Below are positions 1-14,170 of a DNA stretch of 64,000 nt, piece after piece. Each line of letters starts with the position of its first letter. Within the stretch, counting starts at the first letter, position 1. The DNA comes from Bigelowiella natans CCMP2755 (Eukaryota > Cercozoa > Chlorarachniophyceae). The stretch spans positions 62,001-126,000 of the forward strand of contig ADNK01001820.1 of NCBI GenBank assembly GCA_000320545.1, given 5' to 3'. Below the pieces are notes generated by a model, which did not search any database, was not told the origin of the DNA, and saw only the letters and a program-made list of their open reading frames with translations. Made by a program: the position numbers and the translations under genes.

Positions 1-174
1 TGCGACACATCATCACTTCTTGCCATCATAAAAAATGATGATATTTCTAGCACTACTCGAATCTCATATCGATAAGACCCTTGTTATATGGAAGTAGTAG
101 TATAGCCTCTCCCACATAAGCATTTTTTAATGCATCTGTTATATTCAAATAACCACGATGTACTCTTTGCGTAG

Positions 175-3345
<3,171 letters not shown>

Positions 3346-4165
3346 TGTGGTGACGATAAGCTATGACAGTGCTATCGTCACAGCATTTTGTTTTGTGTGA
3401 TGTTCCGTTATGTACACATCAATAAAGCCTTCTTCAATACCACAATGCTAGCGCATAACCCAGCATCGAACTGTCATACGGGGCCACATAAAAGTGGTTC
3501 AATTGCCGCCAGCATTTGAAATCCATGTGTTCTAGGGCCACATTCCGTCATTCTAGGTTTGCTGTGTCCACCACATGCATCTAGACACTAGAGACATGCA
3601 TGTGCGTAATCATGCAGGCTATAAGGCGTTTGCAGTGGCACGTTGCGACTTCGATGCATCGTATTACGAAACTAATAATTGCACAATTTTCTTCGGTGGT
3701 GTGATGCTATGTCACATCATCTAGATTATGCGCAGCAGCTTGCAGAGATGCTACAAGATTTGACTTTATTGTAATACATGTCGAATGGGGGTTGCTAAAT
3801 TTGGGTGAAAATTGAAATTTTTAACATGATCATTACATCCGTCTGATAGGGTGTAGGCACACGAAGACGCTTGAAGTTAGCAGCATGCGCTATCATAAAA
3901 AAGAATGCAACAGTGATCTCATGGCTTCCGCAGCAATATCTAGATATAAACGACAGCATGTCGATCGATCGTAGATGATGCAAGAAAATTGATGGTAGTT
4001 AACACGCACTTCATTCAGTGTCTATTAGTTAATACTTCCACACATTATTTAGCCTATATACGTACATACTCGATTCTCTGACGGTATTATTCAACTTAAG
4101 CTTCTCCTCTGGTGTATCTAGACATGATCGCTGGATTATTGAACGATTTACTCCGTGATTGAAAT
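3346..4165. other. Convergent intergenic gap; no gene seen
   Basis: This 820-bp spacer lies between the 3' ends of two genes. An AATAAA at 3421-3426 may serve as the poly(A) signal of the upstream gene. From about 3520 to 3780 it is rich in CATGCA, CTAGA and GATGCATC words, like the other convergent gaps. No ORF here has coding-like composition. Confidence 0.6.
3421..3426 (+). terminator. Candidate poly(A) signal AATAAA
   Basis: A canonical AATAAA sits about 75 nt downstream of the TGA of the first gene and is followed by a T/C-rich stretch. Position and sequence fit a polyadenylation signal, but no transcript evidence is available here. Confidence 0.45.
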
Positions 4166-4921
4166 CTAGCACTCCTCATTGAACACAGCATGCTTCCAGC
4201 ACATCTGTACCCCGCCCCTATTATCTCCACGAGCTTCTTCCTCCATCTTCTCTAACGTTGCTGCATTCCGGGCGGGAATGAGCTCTGGCTGCTTGTATAA
4301 ACCCCCTTGCACGCCTGCCATAATGTCCTTTTCGCGAAGCAAATGTATTGTCGGGAATGGAGATCGTATTGCAAAGGATTTGGGAGCAATCAGTGTCTCA
4401 GATTCTCCATTGTCGTTGCTGCTCTCGCTATAAAGCGAGTGCGTGGCGTTCGGATGGAATAAAACGATCTGCAAGTGGCCCAGGAGTTCATCTTCGAGGA
4501 TATGTTTCTGTAGGTCATAGCTTGTTAGGATAAGTTCGTGGAAGGTGTGAAGGTAATCAGTGTCCGAATTGTCGACAACGAGCAATGTGGATTCCGGCCA
4601 TTCTGGACAAAGGTGTCCAGAAACTGTTTCCTGTCCCTGATCCTCCATTCTTATATTCGTCCTCATCAAGTTACTACGCTCCTCAAATGCTATTCTCATC
4701 TTTAATAAATTAACCTCTGTTTTGAAATCGGTAAGTAGCTCCTGATTATTTGCAGCAAGTGAGGTTGCAATTCTCAAGGCGTTCGGCCTGTCGAGGAGCG
4801 GCTTTGCGAATGGACATAGATTTTCCCTCACAATCCAGTTTTTTACCCAATTTTCAGTGAGCTCCCTCGTTCGAGTATAAGCTCGCGAAGCATGGGAGAA
4901 TGTTCTGGGAGTCCTGGGCAT
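4166..4921 (-). CDS. DUF1415 family protein
   Basis: A single 251-residue ORF starts at ATG 4921. Near residue 24 it carries the family signature WVKNWIVRENLCPFAKP (an aromatic or valine-rich lead into LCPFA), with later matches including VVDNSDTDYLHTF, LLGHLQIVLFHPNA and the C-terminal PELIPARNAATLEKM, the segment DUF1415 proteins usually end with. The molecular function of DUF1415 is not established. Length is slightly above the bacterial family norm (about 180-200) because of an insertion before the V-V-D segment and after PNATHSLYS. There is no targeting peptide I would trust, although the basic, Ser/Thr/Arg-rich first 20 residues could be one. The gene is intronless and divergent from CHMP3, with start codons about 310 bp apart. 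Confidence 0.85.
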   Translation of the reverse strand: MPRTPRTFSHASRAYTRTRELTENWVKNWIVRENLCPFAKPLLDRPNALRIATSLAANNQELLTDFKTEVNLLKMRIAFEERSNLMRTNIRMEDQGQETVSGHLCPEWPESTLLVVDNSDTDYLHTFHELILTSYDLQKHILEDELLGHLQIVLFHPNATHSLYSESSNDNGESETLIAPKSFAIRSPFPTIHLLREKDIMAGVQGGLYKQPELIPARNAATLEKMEEEARGDNRGGVQMCWKHAVFNEEC

Positions 4922-5229
4922 GATTGGAGTTTCAAAGATAGCATCATTGTCAAAATTTAACTCGACATCGTCGTTTAAGGACTGTTCCGATGCTCAGGCA
5001 TAATTCATAAAATTGAAATCTTGTGTCTCATGGATATTGAATTCTAGGCAACTTATCGCTTTTTCCAAGCCTGCGACTGGGAAATGTAGGACAAAACCCC
5101 AGTACAGACGCTTGTTACACACATTATTTGGCACAGCCCTCCTTGACACTTCCCTTCCTTCCTTCAGCATCACCTCACTGCAACTCTACAAGAACGGGCT
5201 AACGTTATCAAGCTAAACAGAAAACAACG
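4922..5229. promoter_or_regulatory. Divergent promoter spacer (DUF1415 / CHMP3)
   Basis: This 308-bp spacer lies between two divergent start codons and must contain the proximal promoters and 5' leaders of both genes. I see no convincing TATA box. It lacks the TGCA/CTAG vocabulary of the convergent gaps. Confidence 0.5.
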
Positions 5230-5617
5230 ATGCTCGATCGCCTCCTTGGACGAAAGAAGGTGCCCATATCTGAGCAAGTTAAGGAGTGGACAAAGGGCCT
5301 CAGAAAGGAATCCAGGGGGGTTGAGCGGAAGATTCGAGGCAAGAAATGCACAGCATGAAATAATATTCATTTTGAGCTAAATTAGTGGAACAAGTGAGAA
5401 GCTACCCTTACAATGGCGACAGTTTAGTTTACATTCGTAGCGTTGGGGGAGGAATTTATTTTCACTGGTTGATCTAATTCTTCTTTCAGAGATTCGACGG
5501 GAAGAGGACAAAATTAAAAGACAGATAAAGAAGCTAGCGAAGGACAAGAATAGTCTGACCGCCATCAAGACCTTAGGTATTCTCGTAATACTTTAAAATA
5601 AATACTCTGTATGTTTA

Positions 5618-5652
<35 letters not shown>

Positions 5653-7094
5653 GCACGGATGCATGCACGCAACGCGTACACTCAAAATATACGCACACGC
5701 TTATGAGAACCTCATTCTAACACTCCAAAAATATGTTAAAATTTATCTCCCTATGAAATCGTCGACACCGTATGAACTTTCCTCTCGTTATTTGTCTTCG
5801 CTCTGACCACCATTTCTCCTCTCTTTCCGGTGATGACCCTTGTAGAACCATGCTGCATCTGAAGAGTGCCTACGTGCATTCGATGTTGTGAGTTCCTACT
5901 CTGAGGAAAAAGAAAACACAATTTCCAACCAAATTTACGCCAAAACTTTTGTGCCTTATTTCAAACCTTACAAACAATAAGATGCCTGAACTTTCGTTAT
6001 TCATTCTCCTTATCCTTAGCCAAAGGACTCGTGCAATCTAACAAAACTTGCGATAGACTCTACCAGGCGAAGGCACAGATAAATTCTGTGTCAACCCAGT
6101 TAAAACTGAACTATGGTGAAGAATAACTCCTTCCCAATACAATTAAATGAATATTATACTGTTTTATTAAAATGCGAGTATGCGAGTGCGTGCGTGTGTG
6201 AATTTTTTAGTGATGCTTGTAACTTAAGCTGGTCCAAACTTCTGTTTCCTACAGCCCAAATGAAGGTGGCCGAAACTATGGAAAAGTCAGGCGAGATCAT
6301 GAAAACAATGGTGAGCCCTCGTTTTCTTCTAACTCGACTCTGCCGCAGCTTCTGTTTGAATTTAATGCAAGTTCCCCCCCCTCATCACGACCATCTAATG
6401 GGCAATACGACGATGCACCCCTCATCACGACCATCTAATGGGCAATACGACAATGCACTTCCTTCAGGGTCAGCTGATGAGACTACCTGAACTACAAGCC
6501 AATTGTAAGGAATTTGCCAAGCAAATGATGAAGGTGTCTTGCAAATATTAAGTGACTAAAACGGCGCGTGCGTGTGAACAAACGCCAATTATAGAAAACC
6601 AGGCAGAGTATCCTTCATAAGAATATCTTGCGAATAATAATACCGTGATATTCTGATTTTGCATGATCATCATATCATCATCATCATCATCATAAGGTTG
6701 TCTAAATGCTTAATATCACCATTAAGGCGGGCATCATAGAAGAGGTGGTGGCAGACACTTTCGAGCAGCTCGAGGATCCCGATGTGGACGAGCTCGCAGA
6801 TAAGGAGGTAACAATCCTTTCTTGATCGGGACATCCCACTGAACGTTGGATCATCCACTTAAGTTTACACATTTTTGTCTCAGGTCAACAAGGTCATCTT
6901 CGAGATCACAGAGGGGCAATTTGGAAAGGTGCAATACATTATCACTAGCAACCACATATGCATAAGATGTATTGGATATGCAGGTTGAAAGCATTAAAGA
7001 CGACCGGAAACTTTACAAAGAGGAGAAAAATGACAAGGTCTTATAAAATATTTTCACATGTAGATAAATATAAGTTATATACACTTGCACACTT

Positions 7095-7130
<36 letters not shown>

Positions 7131-7317
7131 CATGATATTTATGATATTATTCATAAATATTAATGTCATTTTTAGGTCGTTGAAGACGAGAAAGATGAAG
7201 ATGTTGAGGAGATGAAGAAGCGCCTCGAACAGTATGTTACTTCTTTTCGTCCATACATACCCTTATGGATTGACCTGACATTGAGATTTGCGACTACAAT
7301 ACAGGTTAAACAGCTAG
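5230..7317 (+). CDS. CHMP3: ESCRT-III subunit CHMP3 / Vps24
   Basis: Ten exons join in phase: 5230-5338, 5490-5576, 6020-6115, 6255-6310, 6468-6533, 6727-6807, 6884-6928, 6984-7037, 7176-7231, 7305-7317. They encode 220 residues, the usual CHMP3 length. The basic N-terminal helix (LGRKKVPISEQVKEWTKGLR) is followed by the Snf7-fold helices (KIREIRREEDKIKRQIKK; YQAKAQINSVSTQLK; RLPELQANCKEFAKQMMK; IIEEVVADTFEQLED) and an acidic C-terminal MIM1-like helix (VEEMKKRLEQLNS). That tail separates it from CHMP2. The protein polymerises on endosomal membranes for multivesicular-body sorting and abscission and is remodelled by Vps4. Intron 1 uses a GC donor (GAG/GCAAGA) with a normal AG acceptor. Several exons are only 45-66 nt and the last is 13 nt. 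Confidence 0.93.
5619..5649. repeat. (AC)n microsatellite
   Basis: About 15 AC units lie in CHMP3 intron 2. Confidence 0.9.
6378..6457. repeat. Tandem duplication of 40 bp, two copies
   Basis: Two copies of a 40-bp unit lie head to tail and differ at one base (CGATGCA versus CAATGCA). The array is inside CHMP3 intron 4, just upstream of the acceptor at 6467. Neither copy interrupts coding sequence. Confidence 0.95.
7095..7129. repeat. (CA)n microsatellite
   Basis: About 17 CA units lie in the CHMP3 intron between exons 6984-7037 and 7176-7231. Confidence 0.9.
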
Positions 7318-8075
7318 GCCATCAAGTTAAAGGATGATATGCTTACGAAAGAATTCGTGATTACGTTTTAATGATATAGTAGTACTGGCAATGTGCAACA
7401 ACGGGATCGTGCTTCGTCGTTCACTTGCATCGCATCGCAACTCCTACATTCAGGCATGGTGGCTGAGCGCAAGTATGTCGGCAATAATGAAAGAAACGCG
7501 ATGCTATGTGATATGTGATATCACCCGCATATCTAGATAACTAGATATGCACATGGTGAATAGAGCGGAAGTGGCGCGAGCACGCAATCTAGCAATACTT
7601 GATGCAGCGTAACAAGGGTCGGGGGCGCTAGCTGCGCCAAATCGCAGCAGGCAAGGTGTGAAACTTTCGTCGTCTGCGCACCGACGTACCTGCTAGCCTG
7701 CAGTACCATTGCTGACGAGTCGTCGATCATGCATGTTTCGATGCGATCATGCATACATCGCATTGCTGTTACTGCCTGTCGTGCCATCGATCATCTTCTA
7801 GCTACCTAGGTACTGCACGCCACATTGATTGTTGCACGTGCACCTGCCATCGCCGTGTGCTGGGCGTCACAGGCCAGACACAACGTGCAACACAATGTAT
7901 ACACGTGCATGCAAGCAAAATTCATCAAGCAACTTTGCTGACAATCAGTGATCGACATTGCCAAGCTAGACTGTTATGGCTTGCAGAGGATATCGTTGAA
8001 CTGGTCGTTAATGCAGCGCTTTGTTACCTAGCTACAGCAATGTGCACAGTCGCACACACACACACACGCGCATAC

Positions 8076-8120
<45 letters not shown>

Positions 8121-8350
8121 GATAACACATCTTGCATAATTTGCAGCTTTACATGTATGCAAGTAGTACATGAACAACCAGCTTTTATTCATGGGTTGCC
8201 ATTGCATTCATCGATGGGTCGTAGTCTTTCGATTTAGGTAGGACACTTCAGCGCATATCGTTGACAACTAATCACAGTCGTAAACTGTCATATACGGAGG
8301 CGGTAGGCAAGAATAATCCAGAATGTCGTCACTTTCAGCCCCCTGGTTCA
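7318..8350. other. Convergent intergenic gap, TGCA/CATG-rich
   Basis: This 1.03-kb spacer separates the 3' ends of CHMP3 and the Smr gene. It is full of self-complementary words such as ATGCAT, GATCATGCAT, TCTAGATA and TGCACGTGCA. It also carries a short (CA)n near 8055 and a (GA)n at 8078-8122. ORFs read across it are Cys/His/Met-rich artefacts of these words. No gene is supported. Confidence 0.6.
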
Positions 8351-10312
8351 CTATCGGACGATTGCTTCGTGTAATATAACTCGAAGTACTCCGGGCTTCT
8401 CTTGCGCGCACTTAAAACCTAATCCATTAACGAATCGCTCCATCGCTGGCCTAAGGCGTGCCTGGCCACAGCTGTGCTGTCCTATCCCAGTTACCACCCG
8501 ATACTCTCCCTTTCCAGCGATCGTTAGTAATATTCTCAGCACCTTTGCGGAAAGTTTATCAGAGGGGCATATGGATTGGGAGAAGAGACGTGCAGCTACC
8601 TTGATACTTTCGTTAACATGGAGGCCATGCAGATCCACAGATCGTGAGTTGTCGCGGCCACGATTCGTAAATAAATAAATGCCTGATAATGACGGGTATA
8701 ATCATGGTGGTGGTGGAGATGATGTGCTAGCTTTATACTGGGCTAGCATACGGTGAGGAGGAGACAAATATGATGCAAAATACATTGTGGCTGCCAGCTT
8801 ACAAGTACTCCTAGATGTGCTTGCCAAAATGGCACGAACTATGATGCGAAGTATTTGTGTCCTTTGCTCCTTCCTTTCTTATCTAGTGTGTTGTCGACAT
8901 TGTTGCTTCTGCCTGTACGGATACAACGACCTGACCTTTAATGGCTTCTAATTCAGCCCTCCGAATTTTCTTACGGATAAGACGCACCTTAAAGTGGGAA
9001 AATTTTGCATTGTCAGGTGAGCCTTATAAAAATATAGAAGAAGCTACAGTAGACAACGCTGCTGCTGCTGCTGCTGCTGTACGACTACTACCACCTCATC
9101 GAGAACGACTGCCAGGGCCCCAGTTACTGTTCCCTTCTGTTTGTGTCCAGCAGATCCGGCTGCCTTATTCAGAATCTAATTGGGATTTCGCCCCGCACAG
9201 AAGATCTCAGTATCAAATTTAAAAAATTTAACGTTTAGACAGAATGGTGTTCTATTTGTTATGTATATGCACAGTATTGGGAGAGTGCTCATGCGACATT
9301 CCAACAAGATGTGCCAAGATTCAAGGTTCAAGACTCGTCTTCACTCGATACTCCAACCACCTTATCTCGCTGCTTCCTCAAATCATGGATGTTGCTTCGA
9401 TACAAATTATACACCTGCGAAGACCGAGTACGTTGTGTGTGTAGGAAATTACAAGGAGACTATAGCAGGGTGAATAGCGTCTAGGACATCGTGTTCTCAT
9501 TCTACACTTTATACCACCTTTTGCGGGTTCTCCCTCGATGTGATGGTCGACGCGCCGAGGTTTGCCAAGATGAAGTTGCGAAGCTGGTGTGAGAAACAAA
9601 AGATTAGCAATGATAAGGTCAACAAATGAACATTAAACAAAACTAGCACCACTTCCCAAAGAATGGAGATTTCAACACGAAAACCACATAGCCTCCCTTG
9701 AAACAAATTTCAAAAAAGGACAAAACACAGGCACGCTCACCCACGCAGACACGCATATGCACATATACATTTATATTGATAGTGTAGTATTTCATCTCAT
9801 ATCTGTATTTTGAGTAAATATTAGCCTAGAATCTCACCTCTGCAGCGTGTGGCCTCTCGTCAGCATCAGCCTTGGTCTGCATTTTAGCACGAATGTCATG
9901 CAGGGAAGAGGGAAAAGAATATCTAATGCCATCATCGTCATCGTCGTCGCTAGTACTATTATTTTCAATACACATAATCATATTTGCCTCAGTTAAAACT
10001 GAACGTCGGAGCTTTAATGTTCACTACTTCATTACTATTCCCAATAAAATACAACAGAAAATGGTGTTGGTAGACACACCTCCTTCTCCTCCTTGTCAGT
10101 ATCCTTGTTGAAGTCAACTAGAGGAGCACTTTGCTTCCCTGGAGAGAGAACAGAAAAAAAAGAAGAAGAAGAAGAAGATGATGATGATGATGAGGAAGAA
10201 GAGGGAAACACAAGGGAGGATATTGATTTTACGCTTTCGGTGCTTCCCTGTGTAATATATTTCTGTACTCATTCTCTCCATTCTGCTAGACTCAAATCTA
10301 ATATATGTATAT

Positions 10313-10350
<38 letters not shown>

Positions 10351-11316
10351 TTATATATACACATATAATTTTATAAATATATATTGTCAGGATAATGAAA
10401 AAGTATACACACAACTACCAATAATTAGATAATTTTCAACCTTTAAGGGCTCTTGCTTTCTTCTTCGCTTCCGCGTTTGGATAATAACGGCACAACCACA
10501 ACAAAGCGACCTCGTAGTTTCTCCTTTGTATTCATAACAAATACTTTAATACATTTGTATGATGATTTATCATCCAGAAAGAAGTGTTGCCATCAGCGTT
10601 GCCGTCGTCGCCGTCGTATATTTGTGTTAAGTCGGGGAGAAAATGGGCGGCGGAGGATATGTTGGCAGTGTATTAGTTAGTGAGCTAGTAGAACTCTGAT
10701 ATTCAATCGGAGTGAGAGAGAATGCTGACTGATATTTATGGATAAAAGAAAGAAAGAAAGAAATCCATGCATGAATGAACCATGCATAACATTTTTTGCT
10801 ACAAATCAAACACAACTTCAGGCTCTACCCTGCGTCCATAAAAGCTTCTTCAACAATAGTATGGCTCACCTTATGATGATGATAATGATGATGATGATGA
10901 TGATCATTATGATGTAGGTAATTAGTGTGGTGATAATTGTGCACATTCCACTTCAAGGTACGTAGTAATATTTCTAGATTTTGTGGCAACTAGTCACTGT
11001 TTGGTAGTGGTGGCTGTTATTATTGCAGTATCGTTTGGTTGGATTTCATCAAGTCTTGATAAAGGAAACATGCACGCACTACTTTGGGAAAGAGGCTCTT
11101 GAGCCCATCAAGTTGTAGAAGTGAACTGATTTGGGAGGATAAGAGAAGGATGATGATGATGATGAGGAGGAGGAGGAGGAGGAGTAGAAGGGGAGAAGGG
11201 AAAAAAGGGCAATATTCATATACTACGGCAGCATCTGAAATCTAGCAACTACCTGATATTCGGGGCTTTGAATCTCTCTACACAGTCTTTTTGTTGCTTC
11301 CATATATTGTATCTGA

Positions 11317-11360
<44 letters not shown>

Positions 11361-13399
11361 CCCCAACGAGGTGAAGAGAAGTGAAAGATGATGTGGCAGT
11401 GGCCATACGATGATAAAAGTTATTCTGATAAGATTTGTTGATTTCTACTGGTGGATGAAGCTGCCTCTGCTTTCAGCGAGAGCATGCAATGGCATTTTGC
11501 GCCCTGATACACGGGTACACACCATAGCAGATAAATGCAGACGATTAGCTGTGATCAAAATGACTAATTGACATGTTCTTGTAGCGGAAAATAAGCTATC
11601 TTCACCACAAACAACAACTATATTCATTGTGTATGTTCTTCAATTAACCTCTACTACGACTTCGTGATTTCCGACTTCGACCTCCATTTGCTGTGTAAAA
11701 AAAGGATGAAACCAGTAAGCAATGAAAATGATTGCCGTATGAACGTATTAAAATCAACCTAAATTTTCCAATTCTTTCTTCCACAGCCTCTCTGCTTCTG
11801 CCTTATCGATTTGCTCCCCAATACTGACTACTGGGGTCACCTTCCTATTTGTCCTTCCTCTACTACCCGGACGGGCCCATACACTACCACCTTGTTGTGG
11901 AAGTCTGCTTCTACGGGTGTTCTAACCAAATGAAAGAACCTTCATCAACACTAGCAAAATAATGCTTGTTTGCATACACACACACACACACACACACACG
12001 CATTGTTTTGCTTCCCGTACAATGCTACGGCAGCTACAATGATAATGGATGACGTGAATGAACCGTTGTAAAAAGAATATATTGGGGAAAATATCTAATT
12101 TGGGTGATGACGGGAAGTTCCTAGAAAATCCGTACTACCGTCTTCCCTGCACAACCTTGTTATTCTTATTATTCACCTTCTTATTCTTCTCTTTGTTTTG
12201 GTTAATTCTAGCCCTCGCCCGCTCGTTTTCCTCTTCCTGTAAGTGCAGTGCTAGTGCTAGCGAGGCATCATTATCTTCATTTTTTGTGGGGGAGTGCTTG
12301 GTGTCCTTCATTGCCCTTATGGTAGGCATGATGGGGGCCTCGTCCTCCTGATTCCTCCTCTTTTCTTCCTTTTCGTAGCCTTTGTCGACATCATTCCCCT
12401 TCTTCTCCTCCTTCCTCACATTATTTTCATTAGTTTCCACCGCTACTTTTCTTCTGTGCTGTTGCTCTGCAACACGTTCCTTATCCGCTTGGATGTCGAT
12501 GAGAAGGGAGATACAGGGTGTCAGCTGCTGCCCGCACTGCTCATAAACTAGCTGTATCTGCTCTAGAGGAACGCTTTCCTGCACACGAACATTCATAGAT
12601 GAGGAAGAAAATAGGGGGTGGACAAAGGCAAAAAAAGGAAATGAAGACGAACGTAGTCAATATTGGATGTTGTGTTACCAATTGTTGTGACGACGAAAAT
12701 GCTGACAGACATAGGCGAACGGAAGAGTGAAAAAATGAACGAAAATCTTCTTCAGATAATAGATTTCTCTTCTTTCTGGAACGTGTGTTGGATTAATCAC
12801 CAGGAACATTTCCCGAAGCATTTGTACTTGTTCTTCTTTCATTTTCTTTGAGTTACACTCTTCCCTATTTTCCTCCTCCGCTTCCTTGTCACCCCGCCTC
12901 TCGTTAGTAGGTACTGCAGGAACGCCCTTCGTCATTCCATCACCTCTTCGCTGGTTGTGATCGGTTGTGGTGGAGGTGTTGATGGAAGTAGTGGTGCTAT
13001 GTTTCTCGTCTCGATGCCGCTGGTGCTTCTGCGGCGGCCGCTGGAACTGCTCTTGCTTAACGGATGTAGATTGCATCGCTTCAAGAGCCTTCCAAGCTTT
13101 CTCCATTCTATATTCACTCTGGCCGAACACTGCCTCTATGACCTCACCTGATTTTAGTGTTAAAGTGGGAGGGGGGTACAAGTCATCAGATTCATAGCCA
13201 CAAAGCTTAGTATGAGTGATTGTTTTGTTTATATTTTTTGCTGAAACACTCCATGCATTGTTTAGTTTTAAGACGAGATGTTAATTTCCCCATAACTCGA
13301 AAACGATGGTGAAAAGAATCCCTTCAATGTCTCGAGATCCTGCTGTCGAGCTGCATTGGCCTTGTTCAGAGCGGTAAATTTTTTCTTTTTACGTGGCAT
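8351..13399 (-). CDS. Tandem CUE plus Smr-domain protein
   Basis: Exons in transcription order: 13297-13399 (donor weak), 12801-13240, 12156-12578, 11759-11921, 11649-11690, 11449-11503, 11083-11125, 10829-10869, 10441-10523, 10080-10138, 9838-9876, 9518-9583, at least one unresolved exon, then 8351-8682. Start ATG 13399 gives MPRKKKKFTALNKANA. A first CUE-like helix bundle spans the junction at 12801/12578 (VQMLREMFL then ESVPLEQIQLVYEQC). A second CUE is built from three small exons (LDGLKSLFPK, VSHTIVEEAFMDAG, GRNYEVALLWL). The C-terminal exon is an Smr domain: DLHGLHVNES and TGIGQHSCGQARLRPA, with GIG in place of the common GKG. CUE domains bind ubiquitin and eukaryotic Smr domains are often nucleases; N4BP2 and plant CID5-7 proteins combine them. 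Here ubiquitin-linked RNA or DNA cleavage is an inference. The region 8683-9517 is not resolved. Confidence 0.8.
10313..10345. repeat. (TA)n microsatellite
   Basis: About 16 TA units lie in an intron of the CUE/Smr gene, embedded in a wider AT-rich stretch (10300-10385). Confidence 0.9.
11322..11358. repeat. (GT)n microsatellite
   Basis: About 18 GT units lie in the intron between CUE/Smr exons 11449-11503 and 11083-11125. Confidence 0.9.
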
Positions 13400-14170
13400 C
13401 TGAACGTCGTAATGTTTCAAGTGAATGAATCCATCAATGCTTAGAGTAGAGCACTCTAATCTCACCGTAGCAGGAACCAAAACCCTCATTCAATATCCCT
13501 TTCGTTCATCTATACTTGGGGGCATAATTTTTTACAAGGTAAATTTACATTTTTCGAACGTTCTTTCTTTGTGTCCTCGTATCCTCGAACACGCTCCACT
13601 GGCGGCATAAGTACCATGAAAATCAATCATTATAGTTTCGCTCTCCCTCCCCTCACTCCCCTCCCTCTCTATCTGCTATCACTTTCTTCCTCAGTGAAGC
13701 ACAACGTAAGCGCCAAAATGAAATCGCTCATTCGAACACACAGCAAGAGCACTCACCCCAATTTTTCACCGCCGGTCAGCTTCCGGGCGGCAGGTTGTCT
13801 ACTGGTGAGAAGAAAAGGATCCATTTTTGTAGGTGCGACATCATCATTTAGTTGTCGTTTTAATTTTAAAAATTAGCCTAGATTGAGAGCATTCCAGGCA
13901 GTTTATCTACTTTTAGCGGTGTTTTTTGGTCTTTTTCACCTACCTGTCAGTTTCATGGCAGTAACTGCCAGGGTCAGCCCTCTGGAAGAGACGGTGACGC
14001 AATAAAGAAGTCTGTTTTGTTTCTGCGTCAACGCTTCATCGTTACAACCGGTTAAAACCCAACGCGTCTGCAGGTTTGTATGGAAGGGTAACAGTCTGAA
14101 AAAAGGAGGAATGGCGAAGTAGGCGCCCTGTTTCTTTGCCGTTTTCTCCTGGCATCTTCATTGTAGATCC
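13400..14170. promoter_or_regulatory. Divergent spacer between CUE/Smr and CCDC146 genes
   Basis: This 771-bp spacer lies between divergent start codons. It is C/T-rich in places (13570-13700) and contains CCGGTCAGC and CTGTCAGTTTCATGGCAGTAACTG-like inverted arms around 13940-13975. No ORF is convincing. Both promoters should lie here. Confidence 0.45.

Noticed and set aside
8941..9222. 93-codon plus-strand ORF with poly-Ala
   Set aside because: Poly-Ala comes from a (GCT)n array. It lies across the unresolved intron region of the CUE/Smr gene on the opposite strand.
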